7,828 nt of DNA. It comes from Deltaproteobacteria bacterium. Its GTDB lineage: Bacteria > Desulfobacterota > Desulfuromonadia > Geobacterales > Pseudopelobacteraceae. The notes under the pieces are model-generated. The model ran no database searches. It was not told the DNA's origin and saw only the letters and a program-made list of their open reading frames with translations. The position numbers and the translations under genes were made by a program. Where the stretch lies: contig JACRCG010000321.1 in the NCBI GenBank assembly GCA_016219145.1, forward strand, positions 1 through 7,828, written 5' to 3'. Below are positions 1-5,934 of this stretch, in pieces (position 1 is the stretch's first letter; every line of letters starts with the position of its first letter).

Positions 1-1
1 C

Positions 2-415
2 GGCAACATGCCGGCCCAAATCCAGGACATTTCAAGACGGCAGCAGATTTCCCCCCGCTATCTCGAACAGATTTTTCAGAGCCTGAAACGGGCCGGAATC
101 CTCAAAAGCAAGCGAGGCCCCAAGGGGGGCTACTGTCTCGCCAAAAGCCTCGACCAGATTACGGTCCTTGAGATTCTCAACGCCACTGAGCAGGACATAC
201 TGCTGGTGGACTGCGCCGGAGCGACAACCAAAAAGCGCAAACGCAAGACGGAATGCCCCTTCGAGGGCAAATGCATTACCCAGACCGTCTGGGAAGATGC
301 AAACACCCTTCTTAATCAGCTATTCTCCGGCATGACCCTGCAGACCCTCTGTCAGCGTGCCCATGACATGGGCATCAAGAAAGAGGCTGATCACCGGGTC
401 ATGTATTACATTTAA
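2..415 (+). CDS. Rrf2-family transcriptional regulator, 5'-truncated by window edge
   Basis: A DNA-binding regulator of the Rrf2 (IscR/NsrR/CymR) family. The frame is open to the window's left edge (Gly-Asn before the first Met at base 8), and family members usually have about 25-30 more N-terminal residues, so Met8 is probably not the true start. Counting from that Met, residues 5-36 hold the recognition-helix half of the winged helix (ISPRYLEQIF), residues 36-42 the wing (RGPKGGY), and residues 50-57 the ITVLEIL segment that starts the dimerisation helix. Cysteines 69, 83 and 89 lie where Rrf2 proteins bind an Fe-S cluster, but the first spacing (13 residues) is wider than in IscR because a Lys/Arg-rich stretch (KKRKRK) intervenes. 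The ending, with the Trp at 95 and a long helix, is family-like. A terminator follows. The target genes cannot be read from this window, but the adjacent larE suggests sulfur or metal metabolism. Confidence 0.9.
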   Translation, partial: GNMPAQIQDISRRQQISPRYLEQIFQSLKRAGILKSKRGPKGGYCLAKSLDQITVLEILNATEQDILLVDCAGATTKKRKRKTECPFEGKCITQTVWEDANTLLNQLFSGMTLQTLCQRAHDMGIKKEADHRVMYYI

Positions 416-443
416 CAACCGGAACTTTCCCTGAAATACTATC

Positions 444-470
444 ACGCTCCTGACGGGGCGTTTTTAGTTT
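444..470 (+). terminator. Rho-independent terminator after the Rrf2 gene, upstream of larE
   Basis: A 7-bp stem (acgctcc with ggggcgt, one G-U pair) closes a four-base loop (tgac) at 444-461 and runs straight into TTTTT and then AGTTT. It starts 28 bases after the Rrf2 stop codon and ends about 20 bases before the larE start, so it should end Rrf2 transcripts. Its position could also make it an attenuator for larE. Confidence 0.75.
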
Positions 471-490
471 GTAAGCAGAAGGAATACAAA

Positions 491-1291
491 ATGCCTGACC
501 ACAAATACGAAGAGTTGAAGCGGCTTCTGCGTGAAATGGGTTCTGTCATGGTGGCATTCTCGGGTGGCGTGGACTCTACCTTGCTGCTCAAGACAGCCAT
601 CGACGAATTACAGGACCGGGCCATTGCCATCACAATCCGGGCGCCATTTCACAGCCGAGCGGAGTTGTCGGAAGCCAGGCAGATGGCGGAAGAAATCGGC
701 GCCAGACAGATAGTCTATGATGCGCGGCAGCTGGACTTGGGTGCCATCGCGAACAACCCTCCCGAACGTTGCTACATCTGCAAACAATCCATCTTCAGTA
801 TTTGCCGGTCGATTGCCGTGGAAAACGGTTTTTCCTGGCTGGCGGATGGCAGCAACAGCGACGATCTTGATGATTATCGCCCCGGACGCCGTGCGCTGGA
901 GGAACTGGGGGTGCGCAGCCCGCTGCTGGAAGCCGGCATGACAAAAGCCGACATCAGGGAACTGAGCCGGCGCCTTGGATTGCGGACTTGGAACAAGCCG
1001 GCCATGACCTGCCTTCTGACCCGGTTTCCCCATGGAGTCAGGATAACTGAGGAGCGCCTGACAATGGTGGAAAATTGCGAGGAATTTCTGAGAAAGAACG
1101 GATTCGCTCAGTTCCGGGTACGCGTACATGAGGACACCGCAAGAATCGAACTTGAGGATGCTGACCTGGTGCGTTTTATGGACGAGAAACTGCGTGCTGC
1201 TGTTTGTGCCTTCTTTCACACAGAAGGCTTCAGACGGGTGACGCTGGATCTGGAAGGATACCGTTGCGGCTCGATGAATCAACCTGGCTGA
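491..1291 (+). CDS. larE: ATP-dependent sacrificial sulfur transferase LarE
   Basis: LarE-type PP-loop enzyme of 266 residues, close to the usual family length. LarE adenylates a carboxylate of the nicotinic-acid-derived precursor and inserts sulfur, giving the thiolated ligand that LarC loads with nickel (nickel-pincer nucleotide cofactor). Visible motifs are the PP-loop SGGVDS at 24-29, an RCYICK motif with Cys94 and Cys97, DGSN at 119-122, and the NKPAMTCLLTRFPHG region with Cys174, which aligns with the sacrificial cysteine of Lactobacillus LarE. The usual S-R-x-P-Y-G in that region is T-R-F-P-H-G here. The three cysteines leave open whether it works by sacrificing Cys174 or through a [4Fe-4S] cluster, as described for some homologues. 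The start has an AAGGA ribosome site seven bases upstream. No larB or larC is in the window, so the family call is firm and the substrate is inferred. Confidence 0.9.
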   Translation: MPDHKYEELKRLLREMGSVMVAFSGGVDSTLLLKTAIDELQDRAIAITIRAPFHSRAELSEARQMAEEIGARQIVYDARQLDLGAIANNPPERCYICKQSIFSICRSIAVENGFSWLADGSNSDDLDDYRPGRRALEELGVRSPLLEAGMTKADIRELSRRLGLRTWNKPAMTCLLTRFPHGVRITEERLTMVENCEEFLRKNGFAQFRVRVHEDTARIELEDADLVRFMDEKLRAAVCAFFHTEGFRRVTLDLEGYRCGSMNQPG

Positions 1292-1337
1292 GTTCATGGT
1301 GTTTTCGAAACCACGGTATTATGGTGATGTTTCACTG

Positions 1338-1380
1338 TTGCATTAGTATCGGCTCAATGCTAGTGTACTTTTTTGACACT
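1338..1380 (+). promoter_or_regulatory. Candidate sigma-70 promoter and inverted repeat before the PAS-GGDEF gene
   Basis: In the 103-base gap after larE, TTGCAT (1338-1343) and TAGTGT (1361-1366) are 17 bases apart, and the -10 has an extended TGC just before it. Each hexamer matches consensus at only three of six positions, so this is a weak call. AGTGT (1362-1366) and ACACT (1376-1380) form a 5-bp inverted repeat spaced by nine bases. It overlaps the -10 and the likely transcription start, as an operator would. Confidence 0.35.
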
Positions 1381-1394
1381 GGAGGGAGCCGGGA

Positions 1395-2312
1395 ATGATT
1401 GATACTGTAGACTTTTACCGCGAAGTACTCGACAATTTATACGATGGAATATTCTTTGTTGATAAAGAAGGCATGATCACCTACTGGAACAAGGGCGCCA
1501 CAAAACTGACCGGCTACAGCTCTGCCGATGTACAGGGCAGGAACTATTGCGATATCTTCAGGCCGCTCGACAAACATGGCAAGCTGCTTTGCGCATTTGA
1601 CGCCTGTCCGATTCGGAAGGTACTTGATTCGGCCACTCTGACCGAAGTTGAAGCCTATATCTGTCACAAGGAAGGACATCTGCTGCCCATATCCATCAGA
1701 ATTGCCCCGGTACGGGAGGTGGGACAGCATTTTGTAATCGCAGTCGAAATATACAGCGGAGACTCACCCCGCTACGTCATGCGCCAGAGACTCGAAGAGC
1801 TTCAGGAAATGGCAATGCATGACCCCTTGACCGGCATCGCCAACCGGCGCTTCGTCGAAATCAATATTACCGCAAGACTGGAAGAACTGAAGCGTTATGG
1901 TTTCCCCTTTGCGATCGCCTTCATAGATGTCGATCGCTTCAAATCGATCAATGACTCACACGGCCATGCAGTGGGGGACCGTATCCTGAAAATGGTCAGC
2001 GCCACACTGGCAAACAGCCTGCGTTCGTTTGATATTATCGGACGCTGGGGTGGGGAGGAATTTGTAATCCTGCTGATTAACGTCAAACAAAGCGATCTGC
2101 TCAAACTGTCCGACCGTTTTCTCAGACTGGTGGAAAAATCGACCCTGACCCTGGATGACGACAGGGCTCTGAACGCCACTGTTTCCATCGGAGCCACACT
2201 TGCGCGGGTTGGCGACACGGCCGAGACTCTGATTGAGCGGGCCGACAAGCTGATGTATGAAAGTAAAAGACGGGGTAGAAATATGGTTTCAGTGGAACAG
2301 GATCAGGCTTAA
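1395..2312 (+). CDS. PAS-GGDEF diguanylate cyclase
   Basis: Cytoplasmic sensor cyclase of 305 residues that should make cyclic di-GMP from two GTP. No membrane segment is visible. A single PAS domain spans about residues 8-120 (LDNLYDGIFFVDKEG start, WNKGATKLTGY helix), followed by a short linker helix and a GGDEF domain from HDPLTGIANRR (142-152) to the end. The catalytic parts look intact: FIDVDRFK at 176-183, N186, D187 and GGEEF at 219-223. RSFD at 210-213 lies exactly five residues before GGEEF and fits the RxxD inhibitory site, so product feedback is expected. The PAS domain carries Cys52, Cys66, Cys71-Pro and Cys90; an LC-x4-CP pattern recurs in PAS domains of this kind, but its ligand is unknown to me. 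A GGAGG ribosome site lies nine bases before the ATG. The gene converges on the GNAT gene without a clear terminator between them. Confidence 0.95.
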   Translation: MIDTVDFYREVLDNLYDGIFFVDKEGMITYWNKGATKLTGYSSADVQGRNYCDIFRPLDKHGKLLCAFDACPIRKVLDSATLTEVEAYICHKEGHLLPISIRIAPVREVGQHFVIAVEIYSGDSPRYVMRQRLEELQEMAMHDPLTGIANRRFVEINITARLEELKRYGFPFAIAFIDVDRFKSINDSHGHAVGDRILKMVSATLANSLRSFDIIGRWGGEEFVILLINVKQSDLLKLSDRFLRLVEKSTLTLDDDRALNATVSIGATLARVGDTAETLIERADKLMYESKRRGRNMVSVEQDQA

Positions 2313-2351
2313 CCCCATATTTAACCTGCCCGCATACGCCCCCCGGCCAAC

Positions 2352-2801
2352 TTACAGGTCAAGTATCATAGCGTTCTCGTCGCAATCCGGGAATTTTGCG
2401 CATTTGATGCAATCGCCCCAGACCTTGTGCGGGAGTTCAGCCTTATCCACCAGACGAAAGCCATGTTTGCCGAAAAACTCCGGTTTGTATGTCAGGCAGA
2501 AGACCCGGTTCAAACCGATCTGCCGGGCTTCGGCAATGCAGGCCTGCACCAGCTGGCTGCCGATCCCCTTGCGGCCCGCATCCTCTGTAACGGCCACTGA
2601 CCGCACCTCCGCCAGATCCTCCCAGACGATGTGCAGCGCGGCTGCTCCCAGCAGTTTGCCATCTTCCTCGAAAACATAAAAATCACGCAAAGACTCGTAG
2701 AGTTCGGACAGCGAGCGGGAGAGCATGTCTCCACGATTGGCAAAGGTCATCAACAACTTCTGGATATCTTTTACATCCCCTATCCTGGCTTTTCTGATCA
2801 T
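2352..2801 (-). CDS. Short GNAT acetyltransferase, ArgA-like (putative N-acetylglutamate synthase)
   Basis: Single-domain GNAT enzyme of 149 residues. The acetyl-CoA loop is at about 77-82 (RKGIGS), preceded by strand EVRSVAV (65-71), and the YKPEFFGKHGF segment (105-115) is typical of short ArgA-type proteins that acetylate glutamate at the first step of arginine synthesis. That assignment rests on resemblance to the small ArgA family found in delta-proteobacteria and fused to ArgH in some marine bacteria; other amino-acid acetyltransferases are possible. Near the C-terminus, Cys131, Cys134 and Cys140 sit in a DCIKCAKFPDCDE segment. The frame can begin at GTG (2804) or at the next codon, ATG (2801). 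ATG is chosen because AAGGA (2808-2812) lies six bases from it and family members begin M-I-R-K. It is the last of three minus-strand genes, 88 bases after ybaK. Confidence 0.85.
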   Translation of the reverse strand: MIRKARIGDVKDIQKLLMTFANRGDMLSRSLSELYESLRDFYVFEEDGKLLGAAALHIVWEDLAEVRSVAVTEDAGRKGIGSQLVQACIAEARQIGLNRVFCLTYKPEFFGKHGFRLVDKAELPHKVWGDCIKCAKFPDCDENAMILDL

Positions 2802-2852
2802 CACGATTCCTTTCCTGACCCTGGTAAACAGGACAAGTGTGCTTGCGAACTG

Positions 2853-2879
2853 GTTTTACAGGAGCGAAGCAGATAAAAC
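2853..2879. repeat. AT-rich inverted repeat between ybaK and the GNAT gene
   Basis: GTTTTA (2853-2858) and TAAAAC (2874-2879) form a perfect 6-bp inverted repeat around a 15-base centre, in the 88-base gap between the two minus-strand genes. It could be an operator or a weak RNA hairpin. There is no following T-run, so it is not called a terminator. Confidence 0.25.
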
Positions 2880-2889
2880 TACTCATATT

Positions 2890-3378
2890 CTACGAATCAG
2901 TACCAACCGTGACAACTGTCGGCTTCAAAACCCTTATCAGTTCACCCGGCTCGATTCCGACCAGATAACCTCGCTTGCCGCCGTTGATATAGATCTTCGG
3001 CAGTCCGGCAATGGTTTTCTCCATATATACCGGCATTTGGCGACGTGTTCCGAAGGGGGAGGTCCCCCCCACCATGTAACCGGTGTGTTTCTGGGCGATG
3101 TCGGGAGAACATGGTGAAACATGCTTTGCGGCGATTATTCTGGCCAGCTCGCGGGTTGACACCTGGCGGTCTCCATGCATCAGAACTATCAGCGGTTGCC
3201 GGCTTTCGTCCTCCATCACCAGGGTCTTGATGACGGCATGTTCATCGACTCCAAGCTCGCAGGAAGAGACCGAAGTCCCTCCCTTTTCCTGGTAAGCGTA
3301 GAGATGGTCCGTGAAATTAACCTTTTCGGCTCGCAGCATCCGCACCGCAGCGGTTACGGGAGTCTTTTCCTTTGCCAT
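2890..3378 (-). CDS. ybaK: Cys-tRNA(Pro)/Cys-tRNA(Cys) deacylase YbaK
   Basis: Editing enzyme of the YbaK/EbsC family, 162 residues as usual for the family. It hydrolyses cysteine mis-attached to tRNA(Pro) in the cytoplasm. Seen in the protein are the KTLV motif with the conserved Lys51, a following strand ending at MHGD (67-70), and GYMVGGTSPFG (100-110), the family signature of the substrate pocket, with LPKIYINGGKRGYLVGI near the end. The frame extends upstream to 3516, but that part overlaps the hypE 3' end and is rich in Cys, Arg and Trp unlike the family. The ATG at 3378 has AAGGGG eight bases upstream (3387-3392) and gives the normal MAKEKTP-type beginning. It lies 37 bases after hypE on the same strand and is probably cotranscribed with it. 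Confidence 0.93.
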   Translation of the reverse strand: MAKEKTPVTAAVRMLRAEKVNFTDHLYAYQEKGGTSVSSCELGVDEHAVIKTLVMEDESRQPLIVLMHGDRQVSTRELARIIAAKHVSPCSPDIAQKHTGYMVGGTSPFGTRRQMPVYMEKTIAGLPKIYINGGKRGYLVGIEPGELIRVLKPTVVTVGTDS

Positions 3379-3415
3379 AACCAAAACCCCTTGTAATCTG
3401 ACAGTTATCTGGCGT

Positions 3416-4429
3416 TCAACAGATACGCGGCAGCTGTTCCCCGGACAGCATCTCCACCGCACGCATACCGCCGACCACTGTTTCCATCCGGACCCGTCCC
3501 GCCGGGGATTCCTCAACCGTGCCGATCACTGCGGCGTTGGCGCCGAGCTGGTGGCGCCTGATGGCCGCCAGGGCCGCATCCGCCGCATCCGGCGCCACAA
3601 ACGCCAGCAATTTCCCTTCGTTTGCTACGAAAAGCGGATCCAGCCCCAGAATCGAACAGACTCCACGCACGGCCGGATTAACCGGCAACGCCTCCTCGCG
3701 CAGTGTGATCGATACAGCGGACTGCTGGGCGATTTCCTTGATGGTCGTGGCTACACCGCCACGGGTCGGATCGCGCAGCACGTGCAGGGAATCCCCCACC
3801 GCGGCTATTATTTCAGCTGCAAGACCGTTCAGTGCCGCCGAGTCGCTGACGATATCGGTGCCGACTTCAAGCCCTTCGCGACCGGCCATTACCGCGATGC
3901 CGTGGTCACCGATCGTACCGCTGATGATAATTACGTCTCCAGCCCTGGCATTGGCACCGTGGATCGTGATCTGATGTTCCACTGCACCGATGCCGGAGGT
4001 ATTTATGAAGATCTTGTCGGCTTTGCCGCGCGGAACGACCTTGGTATCCCCGGTTACGATACGCACACCGGCCGCATCGGCTGCCTGGCGCATGTCTTCA
4101 AGAATCGTCTTGAGGTCGGACCTGCTGAAACCTTCCTCAATAATCAGACCGACACTCAGCCAGAGCGGCCTGGCTCCCATCATGGCCAGATCGTTGACCG
4201 TGCCATGTACAGCCAGGCTACCGATGGTGCCACCAGGGAAAAAGATCGGATCTACAACGAATGAATCGGTGGTATAGGCCAGGCGGCCGGAAACCGGCTC
4301 CAAAAGAGCGGCATCGTTCTGTTGCGTGACTTCCGTCCCGCTAACGGCAGGAATGATAAGTTCATCAAGCAGCTGGTGCGAAAGCCTGCCACCGCTGCCA
4401 TGGCCGAGCAGGATAATATCGTTATTCAC
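3416..4429 (-). CDS. hypE: Hydrogenase expression/formation protein HypE
   Basis: HypE dehydrates the carbamoyl group handed to its C-terminal cysteine by HypF, making the thiocyanate that becomes the CN ligand of [NiFe]-hydrogenase iron. The protein belongs to the PurM/AIRS fold and ends in PRIC, the exact carrier motif (Cys337). Other visible hallmarks are LLGHGSGG (7-14), TDSFVVDPIFFPGG (54-67), VHGTVNDLAMMGARP (74-88), DPTRGGVAT and NEGKLLAFV. With a GTG start at 4429 the protein has 337 residues, normal for the family. A GTG at 4510 is in frame but has no ribosome site and adds 27 residues without family likeness. The GTG at 4429 itself has only a weak ribosome site and overlaps a short upstream frame, which suggests translational coupling. 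No hypA, B, C, D or F is adjacent, which is unusual. Confidence 0.95.
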   Translation of the reverse strand: MNNDIILLGHGSGGRLSHQLLDELIIPAVSGTEVTQQNDAALLEPVSGRLAYTTDSFVVDPIFFPGGTIGSLAVHGTVNDLAMMGARPLWLSVGLIIEEGFSRSDLKTILEDMRQAADAAGVRIVTGDTKVVPRGKADKIFINTSGIGAVEHQITIHGANARAGDVIIISGTIGDHGIAVMAGREGLEVGTDIVSDSAALNGLAAEIIAAVGDSLHVLRDPTRGGVATTIKEIAQQSAVSITLREEALPVNPAVRGVCSILGLDPLFVANEGKLLAFVAPDAADAALAAIRRHQLGANAAVIGTVEESPAGRVRMETVVGGMRAVEMLSGEQLPRIC

Positions 4430-4472
4430 AGTATGGGTACTCTCCCGTGCTATTTTGGCAAGAGGATAACAT
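4422..4472 (-). CDS. Possible 16-codon leader ORF overlapping the hypE start
   Basis: A short frame beginning ATG at 4472 encodes MLSSCQNSTGEYPYCE and stops with TAA at 4424-4422. It has a strong ribosome binding site, AAAGGAG at 4483-4477, four bases from its ATG. Its last eight bases overlap the hypE GTG start (4429), the arrangement seen in translationally coupled genes. Since hypE itself lacks a good ribosome site, ribosomes finishing this frame could start hypE. I recognise no peptide family. It may be a true leader peptide or just a loading platform. Confidence 0.4.
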   Translation of the reverse strand: MLSSCQNSTGEYPYCE

Positions 4473-4567
4473 GTATCTCCTTTGATGTCACGGCAGCTTT
4501 TTCTGTTCACATGAGAGCATGGTTCGTGTTAAACAGTACTATTGTAATTATCACGCTGGAGGATTTG
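4473..4567. promoter_or_regulatory. Divergent intergenic region between hypE and the FabMG-like gene
   Basis: These 95 bases must hold the start signals for both the hypE group and the envelope cluster unless transcription enters from farther away. The centre (about 4529-4552) is AT-rich. On the minus strand TACAAT (4546-4541) matches the -10 consensus at five of six positions, but I see no good -35 at the right distance. On the plus strand TACTAT (4537-4542) is a weaker -10 candidate, also without a -35. No sigma-54 box is seen. Confidence 0.35.
4558..4562 (+). promoter_or_regulatory. Ribosome binding site fixing the FabMG-like start
   Basis: A perfect GGAGG lies five bases before the ATG at 4568. 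It settles the start there rather than at any of the upstream in-frame codons reaching back to 4322, which run through the hypE 5' region. Confidence 0.8.
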
Positions 4568-5896
4568 ATGACTGAATATCTACCTATGACAAAACTGCCT
4601 GCAACAGGCGGATATAAAGCAGGAGATGTGCTGGTGCTGGTGGGCGAGCTTTTCGGACGGGGTTATGCCAATGGCCTGATCGAAGAAGCCAGGCGAATTG
4701 GCATGACCGTGATCGGTACCACCGTGGGACGCCGCGACAGCGACGGCACATTGCGCCCGTTGAATGCGGACGAACTGGCTGAATCCGAGTCACTTCTCGG
4801 CGGCAAGATCATCAACGTTCCACTGGAAGCAGGTTTCGACATGGAGTCGGTCGATGGGCAGCCTTCGATTTCCGAACTGCTTAAAAAGGCGCGACCGGAC
4901 GATTGGGAATCAATCAGTTTCCCGGACGGACTCATAGAGAAAGCATGTTCCGCGGGTACAGCCCGTTTTCGCGCGGCCATCTCGCAAGTAACCAAAGAAC
5001 TGGAAAAATGTATCCCGGCCGGGGCCAATATCTTACTGGCCCATTCAATGGCGGGCGGGATTCCCCGCGCCAGGGTTTTCATGCCGCTGCTGAATCGTGT
5101 TTTCAAGGGCACCGGAGACAAGTACCTGTCATCGGAGGCTTTCTGGAACTGCAGGCTGGGCCGCCTGTGCGATACCAGCTTCAACGAAGTCACCGCCGAC
5201 ACCTTCCGCTACCTGATCGAGGAGACATCCGGACTTCGTGAACGCGCCGCGGCCTCCGGCGCAAGAGTGAACTACTCCGCATACGGATATCACGGCACCG
5301 GTGTACTGGTAGGCGGCGATTATCGCTGGCAGTCATACACACCTTACGTGCAGGGTATCGCCAAGATGAGGCTGGAGAGCATCGCAGAGCAGGCAACTTC
5401 CAATGGCATTCCTGCTACTGTCTTCAACTGCCCGGAAATTCAGACCAACTCCAGCGCTCTCTTTTTGGGTGTTGAAATATCTCTTTACCCACTGATAACC
5501 GCGATCAGCCGTGAAGCCGGCCAGAGCGTTGCCGCGCCGATCGAGGCACGCTGCCAGGCCATGCTGAAAGATGGCGAAACAATGGCGCACCTGCTTGAAA
5601 GAGCCGATGCCTACCTGTCGTCCCCGATTCTGGAAAAGATCCTTGACTTCGAAACCTGGCCGCAACCGAACACACGCGAGCAGGCGGAACTGATGCTGGC
5701 CAGTTCTGCGGAACTGATGGGCATGCATAAGGACCAGAAGCAGCTGGTTTGCGCCGAGCTGTCACGAATCGTGTTCCTGTCAACCGGCAGACTGATGCTG
5801 CACGGCTCATGGGAACCCTCCGCTGCGGTGATATGGCTTAACCACGACATAATCGGCAGATTGCTGGCAGACCCGCTAGGCGCAGGCATAGCTTGA
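4568..5896 (+). CDS. FabMG-like enoyl-ACP reductase family protein (putative)
   Basis: A 442-residue protein that resembles the family annotated as enoyl-ACP reductase FabMG, which would reduce trans-2-enoyl-ACP with NAD(P)H at the last step of each fatty acid elongation cycle. The call is from memory of the family. Directly visible is a Rossmann-type beginning, VLVLVGELFGRGYANGLIEEA (about 21-41), whose G-x3-G-x-G pattern recalls short-chain dehydrogenases, then a strand ending TTVGRRDSDG (51-60). Further on are AHSMAGGIPRAR (158-169), YGYHGTG (239-245) and Tyr257, Tyr260 and Lys266. From Tyr257 the spacing is Y-x8-K, as in FabV-type reductases; from Tyr260 it is Y-x5-K. The protein is longer than FabI. 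It is the first gene of a same-strand group with bamD, a lipoprotein and plsY, a context that fits fatty acid synthesis. Activity is inferred, and another SDR-like function is possible. Confidence 0.65.
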   Translation: MTEYLPMTKLPATGGYKAGDVLVLVGELFGRGYANGLIEEARRIGMTVIGTTVGRRDSDGTLRPLNADELAESESLLGGKIINVPLEAGFDMESVDGQPSISELLKKARPDDWESISFPDGLIEKACSAGTARFRAAISQVTKELEKCIPAGANILLAHSMAGGIPRARVFMPLLNRVFKGTGDKYLSSEAFWNCRLGRLCDTSFNEVTADTFRYLIEETSGLRERAAASGARVNYSAYGYHGTGVLVGGDYRWQSYTPYVQGIAKMRLESIAEQATSNGIPATVFNCPEIQTNSSALFLGVEISLYPLITAISREAGQSVAAPIEARCQAMLKDGETMAHLLERADAYLSSPILEKILDFETWPQPNTREQAELMLASSAELMGMHKDQKQLVCAELSRIVFLSTGRLMLHGSWEPSAAVIWLNHDIIGRLLADPLGAGIA

Positions 5897-5934
5897 CAGC
5901 ACGGCCACACATCTGCAAATCACACGAGGAATTC

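Noticed and set aside
608..1297. Minus-strand open frame of 229 codons
   Set aside because: It is antisense to larE and has no recognisable motif; larE has the PP-loop and a ribosome site.
2313..2351. Possible bidirectional terminator between the cyclase and GNAT genes
   Set aside because: The 39 bases show no convincing stem or T-run.
2257..2679. Plus-strand open frame of 140 codons after the cyclase gene
   Set aside because: It starts inside the GGDEF coding region in another frame and runs antisense through the GNAT gene; no family features or ribosome site.
3379..3516. Upstream extension of ybaK by 46 codons
   Set aside because: It overlaps the hypE 3' end, has unusual Cys/Arg/Trp content, and the ATG at 3378 has both a ribosome site and the family-like beginning.
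3311..4264. Long plus-strand open frame of 317 codons
   Set aside because: It lies antisense to hypE, whose protein matches family motifs along its whole length including PRIC. The antisense product is rich in His, Arg and Asp and shows no domain.
4663..5202. Minus-strand open frame of 179 codons
   Set aside because: It mirrors the FabMG-like coding frame and is Ser/Arg/Pro rich, typical of a shadow frame in GC-rich DNA.
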